From Coniella vitis (taxonomy: Eukaryota; Ascomycota; Sordariomycetes; Diaporthales; Schizoparmaceae), in NCBI GenBank assembly GCA_011317545.1, contig WUJK01000004.1, forward strand, positions 2,046,001-2,110,000: DNA of 64,000 nucleotides. Direction: 5' to 3'. A model generated the notes under the pieces. It had not been told where the DNA came from and made no database searches. It worked only from the letters and a program-made list of their open reading frames with translations. This document shows positions 48,401 through 58,996 of this stretch, piece by piece. Numbering within the stretch: the stretch's first letter is position 1; the number at the start of each line of letters is the position of its first letter. Both the position numbers and the translations under genes were made by a program.

Positions 48401-50609
48401 GATGTAATTAGCATCTCCAAGCGCCGTTTCCTCTTCCGGGACGTTGCCATTGAGATCTTCTTTACAGACGGCCGAAGCTATCTTATGACCGCTCTCACCC
48501 CAGCTGTCAGAGACGAGGTGTTTGCGAAGTTATCGCACAAAACACCACACACGTCGGACCCGAAATCTTTACCCAATCCTGAGGATGCATGGCGCTTGGA
48601 AGCCATCAAGGTATTTGATGAGTCACCACAGTCCTTCGGTTCCAAATTCGGTTCCATCTTCAACGCTTCTCCCTGGAACCCCATTATGAGGCGGTGGCAA
48701 AAGGGAGAAATTTCCAATTTTCACTATCTCATGCTCGTCAACACAATGGCTGGAAGAACGTTCAATGACTTGACACAATACCCCGTCTTCCCATGGGTTC
48801 TTGCCGACTACACCAGCGAGGAATTGGATTTGAGCAATCCTGCTTCTTTCCGTGACCTCTCCAAACCTATGGGTGCACAAACCGTCGCCCGGCAAACCGA
48901 CTACATGCTGCGGTATAGCAATCTATTGGAAATTGGCGAAACTCCATTCCATTACGGCACACACTATTCGTCTGCGATGGTGGTTGCATCATACTTGATC
49001 AGACTGCCACCATTTGTGCAATCTTATATACTACTTCAGGGTGGTTCTTTCGATCACCCGGACAGACTCTTCTATTCCATCGAGGGTGCATGGAAGTCGT
49101 CGTCCAGAGACACGGGTACTGATGTCCGAGAGCTGATCCCCGAATTTTTCTACCTCCCTGACTTCTTGACCAATTTGAATGGGTATGATTTTGGCGAGCG
49201 CCAAGGCAACGCCGGCAAGGTCGACAATGTCATTTTGCCACCCTGGGCCAAGGGTGATCCAAAGATTTTCATTCAAAAGAACCGAGAGGCACTTGAGAGC
49301 CCCTATGTGACACAAAGGTTACACCAGTGGATTGACTTGGTTTTTGGTTTCAAGCAGAGAGGCGAGGCTGCCGTTGAGAATCTCAACGTCTTCCACCATC
49401 TGTCTTACCACGGTGCCATTGACTTGGACAGCCTCGTTGACAAGAACGAGAGAGCAATCACAACAAACATCATTCATAACTTTGGCCAGACGCCGCACCA
49501 GGTCTTCTCAAAGCCGCATCCGTCCCGCGACTACATCCAGTCACCGCCCAAGCGCCTCGATTTCGGGATTCAAGCCCTCACGAGGATCACCTATCCCTTG
49601 CTCGAAAGCCATGAGAGGGTAGCCAGCATCATCTATGCACCCAAGCTGGACCGCCTGCTTTGCGCCTCTCCTTTCCGCGTCAATATGCCACCGTACTACG
49701 ACAAGTTCCTAGAATGGGGCTTTGCAGACAACAGCGTGCGCTTCTTCCTCAGTGATAACCGCAAGCCCATTGGTCTCCTCGAGAACCTCCACCAAGGCCA
49801 GATCTCTTGCGTAGCATTCGCAGATTCAAAAACCCTTATTACTGCAGGCGAAGACAGTGTCGTCTCCGTTTACACGGTCAAGACCCCTTCCGGCAAGAAC
49901 GTTGAGCTGATACCCCGCCTCTCCCTCTTTGGCCACAAGACGCCCGTCAACGTCATTGCCGTGTCGAAAGCCTTTAGTACCTTCCTCACCGTTTCGCAAG
50001 ATGGCACCGCATTCCTCTGGGATCTGAACCGTCTCGAATTCATCCGCAAGCTCCCCATTACGCGGCCTGTCGAGTGCGCGCGCATCAATGACATATCTGG
50101 CGAAATCATGCTCTGCTCTGGCCCCAATGTGCTCTTATTCACGCTCAATGGCGAGCTGCTGCTCGAGCAGAACGTATGTGGGGGCGAAGGCCAGGATGAC
50201 TATGTGCACTCGTGCGCGTTCTATGAAGGTATTGGCAACGAGTGGCTGGAGAATTTTCTCTTGTTCACGGGACACCGGCGTGGAAGGGTCAAAGTTTGGC
50301 GGAGGATTGTTACAGCCAAGAAAGAGAGAGGGGATGGTGGTCATTGGAGCCTTGAGTTATTAAGGAGGTTGGACCATGTTGATATCAAGAGTGAGAACGG
50401 GGCCAATGCTGACGCGCCGATTACTTGTGTGACGCCTATGCCCGGTGCGGTGTTTACGGGAGATGAGGATGGGAGAGTGGTGAGTTTCATTTCGTTTTCC
50501 CCTTTTCTTTTGCTTAGGCCTTGCATGCCATAAAGTATTGATTGTTGGAACTTGATCTGACCCTTTGAAACAGTATGAATGGAATTTGGTGCAGAGAGAA
50601 CAGCGTTGA
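42496..50609 (+). CDS. BPH1: BEACH domain/WD40 protein (beige/neurobeachin family)
   Basis: Exons 42496-45124, 45181-45578, 45626-46106, 46161-50479 and 50574-50609 give 2620 aa. Introns are 47-94 nt, all GT-AG, and every junction keeps the frame (the last exon is only YEWNLVQREQR). Order: long alpha-helical N-terminal region, a LamG/concanavalin-like sandwich (about 395-560, SAGYTFTAWIRVDRFDPASHTTIFG), armadillo-like helices, a PH-BEACH domain (about 1825-1955, EGILIIGKEALYLMDNVF; WRWHDVISISKRRFLFRDVAIEIFF), the BEACH domain (about 2008-2290, RRWQKGEISNFHYLMLVNTMAGRTFNDLTQYPVFPWVL written in two overlapping parts), and C-terminal WD40 repeats (GQISCVAFADSKTLITAGED, TVSQDGTAFLWDL). Family role: large scaffold in vesicle trafficking, lysosome/vacuole size control and cell-wall or septum transport. 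Start: first ATG of the frame. The gene looks intact. Confidence 0.94.
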
Positions 50610-51390
50610 ATCATACATACGTTTGGGAAAGTGCCAATGACGCTTGATAAAAGAGTTCACCAAGGACGGACGCGCATTATAGCAGGAAACGATAGTTTTG
50701 GGGTATAGAGAATCACTGATATATTGGGTCCGTTGTTATGATTAGTATGGGGCAACACAAAAGAGACATACTGTTTTTGGCGTCTTGCATCTCGCCGGCT
50801 TTTTCATTGTTGGAGATTGCTGGCTGTGCGTAGAGATGGCGGAGCGAAGGAGATAGGGGTTGTTCAATATGAAACGAGATAGAAATGAAAGAAGACTTGG
50901 ACTCTGCTCGGATCAAGGCAAGCATTTTGAAATTTCAAGAGAGCATTGTTCTTGGTGCATTGCTGCTATGAATTCAGACGTTGCTCTCTTAAATAGCCAG
51001 CACAAGCTCTAGAGACTTCCTTGCTGCCGGTAAGTTCATCCTTTCTTCGATGGGTAAGCTTTCTCAGGCTACCCTGCAGGTATTAGATGTCGATATTGCT
51101 ATGCAATCGTTTCTAGTCATAATATATACGGCGCTAGACTTTTGGTTGCTCACAATGAGCCAGAACCTGATTCCATTCTAGCACCTCAACATTATCACCA
51201 AAATCGTGGACCTTTTGCTAACAATTGAATTCAGAACCCTAACGCCTCCTATGTACACATGGCTCATATTATCTATGAGCTCTTCCATCCATAAGGACAG
51301 GCCAATTCTCTAGGCCTTATATCATCTTCGATGGTCGACCCGTTTCTCCTCTTGGTCTTGCAACACCCTCTTTCCGAATTTTCCACATTG
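50610..51390. other. Convergent intergenic region BEACH gene / complex I subunit
   Basis: About 780 bp of mixed composition between two gene ends. No gene is seen. Confidence 0.6.
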
Positions 51391-51732
51391 TCAGTTCTCT
51401 GTTTCGTCTCCGTAACCAGTCAATTGCTTTCTTGGGCCGGTGGGAACTGGAACAATCAAAGTGTTAGCACGCAGCCTTTTGGCTCCAGAGAGCCCTATGA
51501 AGCTCGGCGTATGAGGACCGTCCCCCACTTGAGCAAACGTACCCGGGTATGTCTGGGGAATGGGCGCAGCATCGGGATCACCAAGGCGGTGTCTCAGCGG
51601 CGGAACAACAGCCAGCATGACGGGGCCAGCGCCTCCTATTGCGCAAGACCAGAAGAGGGCAGGGCGCTCGCGCGACGACCAACGCAGGTAGCGGATGGGT
51701 TCTTTCCAGAAGAGGGGCGTTCGGGTGGCCAT
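51391..51732 (-). CDS. NADH:ubiquinone oxidoreductase 9.5 kDa subunit
   Basis: Exons 51732-51543 and 51446-51391 (GTACGT donor, TTCCAG acceptor, codon split G|TT) give 81 aa. The start is ATG 51732 giving MATRTPLFWKEPIRYLRWSS; the frame is open upstream but this N-terminus matches the family. Visible features are RERPALFWSCAIG, a hydrophobic helix (GGAGPVMLAVVPPL), the conserved RHRLGDPDAAPIPQTYP and the C-terminal PTGPRKQLTGYGDE. This is the small accessory subunit of mitochondrial complex I described in Neurospora as nuo9.5, a single-pass inner-membrane protein. It shares a 627-bp upstream region with the divergent WBP1 gene. The short length and the intron near the 3' end make it easy to miss. 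Confidence 0.9.
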   Translation of the reverse strand: MATRTPLFWKEPIRYLRWSSRERPALFWSCAIGGAGPVMLAVVPPLRHRLGDPDAAPIPQTYPGTFAQVGDGPHTPSFIGLSGAKRLRANTLIVPVPTGPRKQLTGYGDETEN

Positions 51733-52359
51733 TGTGGGCTTGGCGGAGCAACAGTCAGTCAATTTCTCTTCGAACCTAGGGTCGTGTTGAGAAAGCGAGC
51801 ATTGCTTACATTGGTGGCTTGATTTCGGACTGTAGAAGCTCGTCTTGGACTCTATCAGATGCTGGCAAAGCTTCAAAGTGAAGTCAGAGGTCAGTAGAAT
51901 GGGCTGGCAACCCATTGGTCGTCTATGATTATGTAAGGATGCTTCGACACTCTATCCCTACCTCCTGGCCCGTGCTTTGATAGCATGAGGGACCCCAGTC
52001 CTCCATCGGCTGCTGTCGCAAGAAGGCCACGCAGCCCGTGCTAATAGCTACCAGGGGTCAGTTGTGGAGGTCCCCCACGGCTGGTCTTGGCAAAGGCCTA
52101 CGTATCCAAAGCTGTCGACAGGTAACTTCCAATTAGGACAGACACGACTTTGTCTGGACTGCAGCACTTTGTCGATTTCAACTTTCTTCGTTTTGCGAGG
52201 GTGCAGGCACAGGTTCTTTTCCTCCAATTCAGCAGCTGAGCAATTGACGACGCCAAGCTGCTCTGTCACATGCGACGCGAGTAATTGCTGTTGCGTGCCA
52301 CCCTCCTTTGACTTTCTCTTCTTCCCTTTCGCCGTCCGCCCACTGGTTCGCCATTCAGT
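51733..52359. other. Divergent promoter region complex I subunit / WBP1
   Basis: A 627-bp shared upstream region. It has a CT-rich stretch directly before the WBP1 ATG (TTTGACTTTCTCTTCTTCCC). No other gene is seen. Confidence 0.7.
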
Positions 52360-53937
52360 ATGAAGGTCATTCTGTCCTGCCTGCTGCTGTTCCTCGCAGC
52401 TGTTGCGCAAGCCCTCAGCGCAACGGGCAGCCGTCTGCTTTCCATATGGGAGGATGTGGAGGATCAGAAATCCTACACAAAGTTCTTGGGAGATCTTGAG
52501 AGTACGAATCCCGCCTTCACAAGGTATTTGGTGTTTCAATCATTGCTAACCAATCCTCTACTTCGCAGGCAGAGGTTACCAGATCAGCCACGCGACCCCC
52601 AAACAAGAGAATCTGAAGCTCGAGCACCTAGGCGAGAGAAATTATGATCACATCATCTTCTTCCCAATCAAGTCCAAGGGTACGGAATACCGACGCTCGC
52701 TGTAAGAAATGGCGTCATGGAATCTAATTGAAGTGTTCTACAGGTCTCGGCCCCAACTTGACTGCCAAGCAGCTCCTTGACTTCATGAGCAATGGTGGCA
52801 ACATTCTGGTTGCCCTAAGCTCGACCAAAGCCGTCCCAACGGCCCTGAATTCTGCCCTGCTTGAACTCGACATCCACCTTCCCGCTGAACGCACAGGTCT
52901 CGTCGTCGACCACTTTAGCTACGATGTCTCGAGCGCCGCGGACAAGCACGACGTCCTCCTCCTGCAGCCCCCCGCCCAGTACAAGCCCGGCACCAAGAAC
53001 TACTTTGGCAGCAACGACAAGAACGACGTGATTGCTTTCCCCCGCGGTGTCGGCCACGTTCTCGGCGATGGCGCCCAGCTGACGCCCGTCCTCAAAGCGC
53101 CGCGCACCGCCTACCTCTACAACGAGAAAGAACAGTCCGAGATTGTGGACGAGGTCTTTGCGGCTGGTGAACAGCTGGCTCTGGTGTCAGTCTTTCAGGC
53201 GCGCAACTCGGCCCGCTTCGCTATCGTCGGTTCCGCAGAGCTGCTCCAGGACAAGTGGATCGATGCAAAGGTCAAGCGTCCCGGTGACAAGGAAGCTGTC
53301 AAGACCTGGAACGGCGAGTTCGCCAAGCGCGTCAGCGGCTGGGCTTTCCACGAGATTGGGCACTTGCGCGTCAACTCCGTCGAGCACCAGTCTGCCCTTT
53401 TGGCCAATGTCTCAAACCCTGGTATCTACCGTGTCAGCTCGGATGCCGTACGTCAAAAGAACTTCCTCTAAATGATTGCGAGGCTGTCTCACTAATATCC
53501 GCTTACAGACATACACCATTTCCATTTCTGAGTGGGCCTGGGACCGCTGGGTCAGCTTCGAGGTTCCTGTCGACGACGAGCTCCAGCTCGAGTTCAGCAT
53601 GCTCTCCCCTTTCCAGCGCCTCGAGCTCCTGCGTCAGAAGAGCGCTTCGTCCGAGGAGGGTGTCTACAGCGTCACCTTCAAGGTCCCCGACCACCACGGC
53701 GTCTTCAACTTCATGACCAACTACAAGCGGCCCTTTTTGTCTACCGTCGAGGAGAAGCGCACGGTCACCGTCCGCCACCTTGCCCACGATGAGTTTGACG
53801 CCTCGTACGAGATCCACGCTGCTTGGCCATACCTTACCAGCATTGCCGTTACATGTGGTGGTTGGCTCATATTTGTTGCTCTCTGGCTGTTTAACAAGCC
53901 CCAGAAGCAGGCTGACGTGACCAAGAAGACGCAGTAG
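52360..53937 (+). CDS. WBP1: Oligosaccharyltransferase 48 kDa (beta) subunit
   Basis: Exons 52360-52501, 52569-52679, 52744-53447 and 53509-53937 give 461 aa, the usual length. The first three donors are GTACG type, and each junction reads through coherently (LGDLES-RGYQISHATP, FFPIKSKG-LGPNLTAKQLL, SSDA-TYTISISEW). Residues 1-19 are a signal peptide (VILSCLLLFLAAVAQAL). The lumenal part carries ERNYDHIIFFPIKSK, LLDFMSNGGNILVALSS, AFPRGVGHVL and WAFHEIGHLRVNSVEH. A C-terminal transmembrane helix (LTSIAVTCGGWLIFVALWLF) is followed by a short cytosolic tail ending KKTQ, a KKXX ER-retrieval signal. Role: essential non-catalytic subunit of the oligosaccharyltransferase that N-glycosylates proteins in the ER (yeast Wbp1, animal OST48/DDOST). 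Intact. Confidence 0.95.
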
Positions 53938-56495
53938 AGAGTTTGCCGACAGGATAGAATAAGAGATACCAAATGGACGTTGCCAATGGTGGTGGATGGC
54001 ATATTAACCGATTTTATGGAGATTGGTTTACTTTAAAAAGGAACCAGCATTTGTTGCATCTTTGGCCAGTGTACAATATTTGAGGCGCCCAGAATTAGGG
54101 GCCATGGTTCTACAAAAAGTCTAATGGTCAATGAAGAGAGTATTTGATGACACATTGCATTCCACTTACAGTGATGGTACCGTTCATTTACAAGCGCCGG
54201 TTCAAGAGTTGATTTATCATGGCTTGTGCACTGCAATTCATCAATCACATGCACCATCACTATGTATTGTCCGCCGCCACATTGTCGCTCAATTTGTATA
54301 CACATGCATGCAGGATATATACTACATCTAGCATAGACTTTGCTATAGTATCAAGAGTAATCAGCTTATATTGGCAGTCAATCACTAATCAGCGGAACGA
54401 GGATGCCAAAGGCAAATAGTAGTGCAAATAGTATATAGCCCATTTCCTAGGGCCAACTACCTTCAATTTCCACTTCTCTTGCCCGGAGAAAAGGCAACTA
54501 ATGTGTAGCAAGGCAAGTAGGACAACAACAAAGATGAACTGGACGCTCCAAGCCGGACGCTCCGAAACACAAGGAAATAGACAAGCAGATTTGAAGAAAG
54601 ATTGGGGAAACGGAAAGAAAGGGCCCTCAGATTAGCTCTCTCAGGTTCTCAATGACAACCGTCGCCGATGAAACTGCCCCTTCATTTGACGATGCAAAAG
54701 AGAGGCACGGCTTCTGCTGCCTGCAAATTTGGCTTTTTGGACCTTTGAAGTCATCACTGGGCATATAAGAAAAGATCTGCCGGGTCTGTCTTTGTGAATA
54801 GACCAACCACTGACAACATGGAAGAGGGGTGGGAAACAGAACAAAGTATCACCGCAAACCACGCACGCCTTCCGTTGCCTCTGAGCCATCCACGCGAAGA
54901 ACATGTGAGTAGCGCGTCGACGGCTCCGATTGAAAACTATATATTGGTACCGTCACCGGCTGCCCTTGGGGGATCGCGAATACTCAAGCTGATCGGGGAG
55001 AAGGGACTTAGGCCTTTGGCATTTGGGACAGATTGTCGTCTTTGCGGTCGGCGGCGCAGTTCTTCAGAATGGGGCCCAAGGGAAACGATGTGGAGGAATG
55101 GGAATACGTGTGTTGTTCCTTTGTCCTCTGCCTGCTCAGATCTCTGTTCTTCGTGGATATTATCATGTCCGCTCTGCTTCAACGAGGAAACATGAGGGTC
55201 AAGTGAGGGAAAAGCTCATCCCGGATGTATCTTCACTGCAGACGAGCGAGAGCGTGCCGCTAGCTTCAGAAGCGTTCTGATAAATATCGCCAGATATCCT
55301 GAGCTGAAGAGCTGGAGACACCAACTTCTGTCTCGTACGAAGAGTCGTACATGCCGGTAGTCGAAGATAGCGTCGAGCCAGAATAACGCATGTGTGCCGA
55401 TGATTGGTTCCTGCTATGCAAGATCTGGGCCGCCAGTATTGCCCTTCTTGAGCTTAGAGTCCGAGAGAACGAGCAGCCGCTACCAAGATTAGCAATGAGT
55501 TGAAGCCATAAGGCACCCGAAGACCGAGACAAGATTGCGTGCCGATACCAAACAAGATTCAAGAACAAGAAGCAGTTGCCTTGCTATCCGATAGCAGAGC
55601 TCAATAGGCTGGGAAAGTGAGCATGTTCTGTCGTATCAGGCAACTTTCACAGAAACACAGTACAAACGCGAGTCTTGGAACTGCCCAGGAAAATGATCTG
55701 GACGAGTGTTCAGGACAAGATGACGGTATCGAGCGCTGTGTGAGCGCCTTGTATTTGAACACACAAGACAGGCTGTGAGAGCGTGATTATACCCTCAAGC
55801 TCGAGTGAAAAGTCGAATGTGACACGAGAATGGCTGAGAAAACGAGAGAAATAAAACTCTGGCCTCACTCAGCGCAACGCGGGACGTATGCCCACCTACC
55901 CAGGCTTTTGCACTCTGTGCAGACAAGCAACACAATAGAGCAAGCTAGACCTCATGATGTTGCGTATCCTCACCAGCGCACCCACAGGATCTCCTTTCCC
56001 ATCGCGTACGACGGCATGAAGTCCTAGAGATGCGAATCGCAGGTAGCTTATTCCCCAATCCCGAGTAGGGACCGACTGATCGTCATATCCAAAATCTGCT
56101 TTCAGCCGTACTGAAGGGGAAGTATGACGGACGCGAGTGGAGTGGCGTTGAATTTGACGGTGTTTGACCAGCGGGAGTGTGATGAGTTGCGAGACGACGC
56201 GATTCGCGTTTATGTAGGAGACGAAAGAAATGGCGGGGGTTGTAGGTGGCAGACGGCAAGGTGGGCCCATCCTTGGCGCTCGCAGTCTCTGGGTACCTCG
56301 CCAAAACGTGCCCCCCTGTCTCTGGCAAGGCTATACGCTGAAGGGCGCTCCGGTCTAGACGATTTTCCATAGAGCTCGTAGCCAAAGTGCATACCGCGTC
56401 GCTGGTTCGAGGTTGTACAGGAAACCTTCAACACATTTGCTTGCTTCCCTCTTGTCCAGCACCAGAAGTGAGACTTGAACACATCCATAGTCAAA
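53938..56495. other. 2.6 kb intergenic region WBP1 to ISY1
   Basis: No supported gene. Several ORFs of 80-130 codons exist on both strands, but none shows a motif, a signal peptide or convincing splice partners. No tandem repeats of note. Confidence 0.55.
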
Positions 56496-57326
56496 ATGGT
56501 AAGTCGTAAATACCACCCATACGTTGAATGCGACTTGAAGCAAGCAAGAAGAACTACCTCCACTGACTCTTCTCAGGCGCGCAACTCCGAAAAAGCCCAG
56601 TCGATGCTCTTCCGCTTCCGCGAAGCCCAAGCAGCAGACCTCGGCATCATCGACGCAGGCCGCACACGCCGCCCAAAGCTCATCACCGAGCAAGACAGCA
56701 TCCCTCTCTGCGAGAAATGGCGCGGCCAAGTCCTCAAGGACATATCGCGCAAGGTCTCGCGCATTCAGGATCCTGCCCTCAGCGACTACCAGATCCGCGA
56801 CCTCAACGATGAACTCAACAAGCTTATGCGCGAAAAATACATGTGGGAGGTGCAGATACGCAACTTGGGCGGACCAAACTATATGCGTACGGGCGCTGGG
56901 GGCCGCATGTATGATGAACAAGGACGCGAGATTCCCGGTGTGGGAAACAAGGGCTACAAGTATTTTGGCAGAGCAAGGGACTTACCCGGCGTCAAGGAAA
57001 TGTTCGAGGCGGCGGCCAAGAATAGGGCCGAGGCGAGGCAGGAAAAATCGCTAGATACACGCGAGGACTTGAGGAAGATCGTGGATGCTGCTTACTTCGG
57101 GTACGCGCCCGACGAGGAGGACGAGGGATTGTTGGCATACGAAGCAGACAAGGAGATGGCTGCGTTCGAGAATCTGGCCAAGAACGGGTCCAAGATCGTT
57201 CCGCCAGACTGGGAACCGATTCCAGGCGATTCTGGGGATGGCAAAGCGTGGGTACTGCCTACGGTGGAAGACGTCCAAGAAGAGCTGATAGACCGGAGGC
57301 GAAGAAAGCTGCTGGACCAGTTCTGA
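56496..57326 (+). CDS. ISY1: Pre-mRNA-splicing factor ISY1
   Basis: Exons 56496-56498 (only the ATG) and 56577-57326 give 250 aa. The intron is ATG|GTAAGT...CTGAC...CTCAG|GCG, so the protein begins MARNSEKAQSMLFRFREAQA, the typical Isy1 start. Conserved text continues: RPKLITEQDSIPLCEKWR, IRDLNDELNKLMREKYMWE, IRNLGGPNYMRT, GYKYFGRARDLPGVKEMFE. The C-terminal part is AYFGYAPDEEDEGLLAYE, PPDWEPIPGD and EELIDRRRRKLLDQF. Role: NineTeen-Complex/Cwf component stabilising the activated spliceosome and influencing first-step fidelity. The 78-nt intron is a multiple of three and has no in-frame stop, so an unspliced transcript would still encode a 276-aa protein with a different N-terminus. It faces the GATA factor gene tail to tail. 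Confidence 0.93.
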   Translation: MVSRKYHPYVECDLKQARRTTSTDSSQARNSEKAQSMLFRFREAQAADLGIIDAGRTRRPKLITEQDSIPLCEKWRGQVLKDISRKVSRIQDPALSDYQIRDLNDELNKLMREKYMWEVQIRNLGGPNYMRTGAGGRMYDEQGREIPGVGNKGYKYFGRARDLPGVKEMFEAAAKNRAEARQEKSLDTREDLRKIVDAAYFGYAPDEEDEGLLAYEADKEMAAFENLAKNGSKIVPPDWEPIPGDSGDGKAWVLPTVEDVQEELIDRRRRKLLDQF

Positions 57327-57810
57327 CGAGCCATGGCTTGCATATATGGAGTACCTTGGCGTCATGGTTGTTCTGATAGTAGTTCGGCGTTGGTGGGTTG
57401 CTTTGGGACATCACCCGGATTCGGGTAATGCATAGCATGGGTGACATTAGAGGTCACAAATACATGCGCATCTAACAAGTCTTGCAAAATGGCGCCTGAC
57501 TGCTGGCGAAGCTTTGATGAATCGCATCTCTAGACCGAACCTAGGCCATATGTACCTAAGTTCCAAAAAGGTATGATGCCAACTGACAGCGGCATGGACT
57601 TGATGCAGGCGTCCATGTCGCTGTAGCCTCAAGACGCGCGCCAACTTCTCGAAGAACGAAAAACCAAGTCATATAACACCCAAAACGCCTCCATCTTGAC
57701 AAACGCCTGGTCATTTCTCGATGCCCCTTCCCATGCCGTAACGGCAACACTGGAACGTCTCATGATCTCTCCTCTAGAGTAACGCCAATAACCCAAACCT
57801 TGTTGCGATG
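57327..57810. other. Convergent intergenic region ISY1 / GATA factor
   Basis: About 480 bp between two 3' ends. No gene or repeat is seen. Confidence 0.65.
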
Positions 57811-58996
57811 TTAACCACCCTTCAACTTCCGCCTTTGTTTTGCATATATCAAGCCACAGACATTGCAAAGAAGGCCATCTGGGCCTTTTCTCCATTCTGG
57901 GGTCTCTGTCCTGCCACACTTATAACATGATAGTTCGGTGTCACCCTTGGAAGCCTGTTAGATGAGCAAAATGTCAGTGATACCGGGTCTTGACGGAGGC
58001 AACAACATCATCCGGCATTCAGAGGAAGCACAGCATACCAGAGTTCTTTTCGAACCACTTCCTCGATCCTCCCTTGTCGCTTCGCCACGGGACAGGCGGC
58101 GATGGCTATGGCGATGATGGGAGTAGTCTCTGGCAAAGTAAGCTTCCTCGGCATTCCCGACTTTACGCTTCTTGGTTCGCATGCCATGATGCCTGACAGC
58201 CGAGATGCCGCCAACACTGCGAGCAATGTCATTCGAGAGCTGAGTCATGAAGAGCACGTCGCCGTCGCTCATCACCGGGATGGGACGGTGTCCTAACGAT
58301 AGATCGTGGCTGCCAATCATGGAAGTGGTCTAAGGGAAGAGGACTCGCAAATTAGTGGCGCACTCTTCAGCCGCAGCGCAAGTGATAACAGACAATGACG
58401 GGGAAACGGATCGAAGGGGCTCTAAAGAGAGCCTTGATCACGGGTTCCGTCATAGACTTTGTAGAGACAGTTTTCCTCACAAGGAGCACAAGCTGCCTCT
58501 GGTACATCCTGCTTGGGGCCAGCTCTTTCCGACAAGTACTCACGAACTCCACAAGATGCTTGGCGCTACGGTGTATCTGCGGCGTGTGTTAGTAACGAAT
58601 GGGCAACTGAGTCAATACCCAATCAAATAAAGTGTGCCTCATCAAGAGCGCAAAAGGCATGAAGGGGTTGATAAAAGGAGCATTACGAACAGTGAACAAA
58701 TCTTCGGCGATTTTGGCATCTTTGAGCCAAAACTGGTGGTTGCTTGGCCCAGCAGCAGCTTCGAATTTCAAATCGGGGGATGAGGCAAACGTGACATGGG
58801 TCGTTCCAGCATTTGCAGACGAGGAAGTTGGCGCCCCGTGCACTGGTTCTGCAGCTGCAGCGCCAGCGCCATCGTGGGCTTGCCAGCTCCCATCAGGCTG
58901 AATATCGGGGGCAGAAGACGTCCTTGCCGCCGTCGCCGACCTTGTCCCCTCTTGTGGCACGGTCGCGAGACGGATGGGAAGTGGTATCAGAGACAT
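57811..58996 (-). CDS. GATA-type zinc-finger transcription factor (middle of model uncertain)
   Basis: Firm exons: 58996-58619 (MSLIPLPIRLATVPQEG start), 58329-58039 and 57954-57811, plus a small exon 58576-58544 with a GTGAGT donor and a CTAAC/GCAG acceptor. Joined in phase 0 this gives about 281 aa. The interval 58543-58330 is treated as one intron but may hide another exon. The last exon encodes a GATA finger (LSCYKCGRTETPEWRKGP, then DGLLCNVCGLIYAK) followed by a basic tail (QRRKLKGG). A nuclear-localisation-like RTKKRKVG and a His/Arg run (HHRHSHRR) precede it. Role: a sequence-specific nuclear regulator binding GATA sites. TLFDWIHRSAKHLVEF faintly recalls the PAS core of WC-2-like factors; that is inference. 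The finger loop has 16 residues instead of the usual 17-18. The start is the first ATG of the first exon frame. Confidence 0.65.

Noticed and set aside
56124..56372. 82-codon ATG ORF just upstream of ISY1
   Set aside because: No recognisable domain. It overlaps open frames on the other strand and probably lies in the ISY1 promoter.
56380..56420. GGTTCGAGG sequence resembling a tRNA B box
   Set aside because: No A box, no T-stem pairing and no cloverleaf around it.
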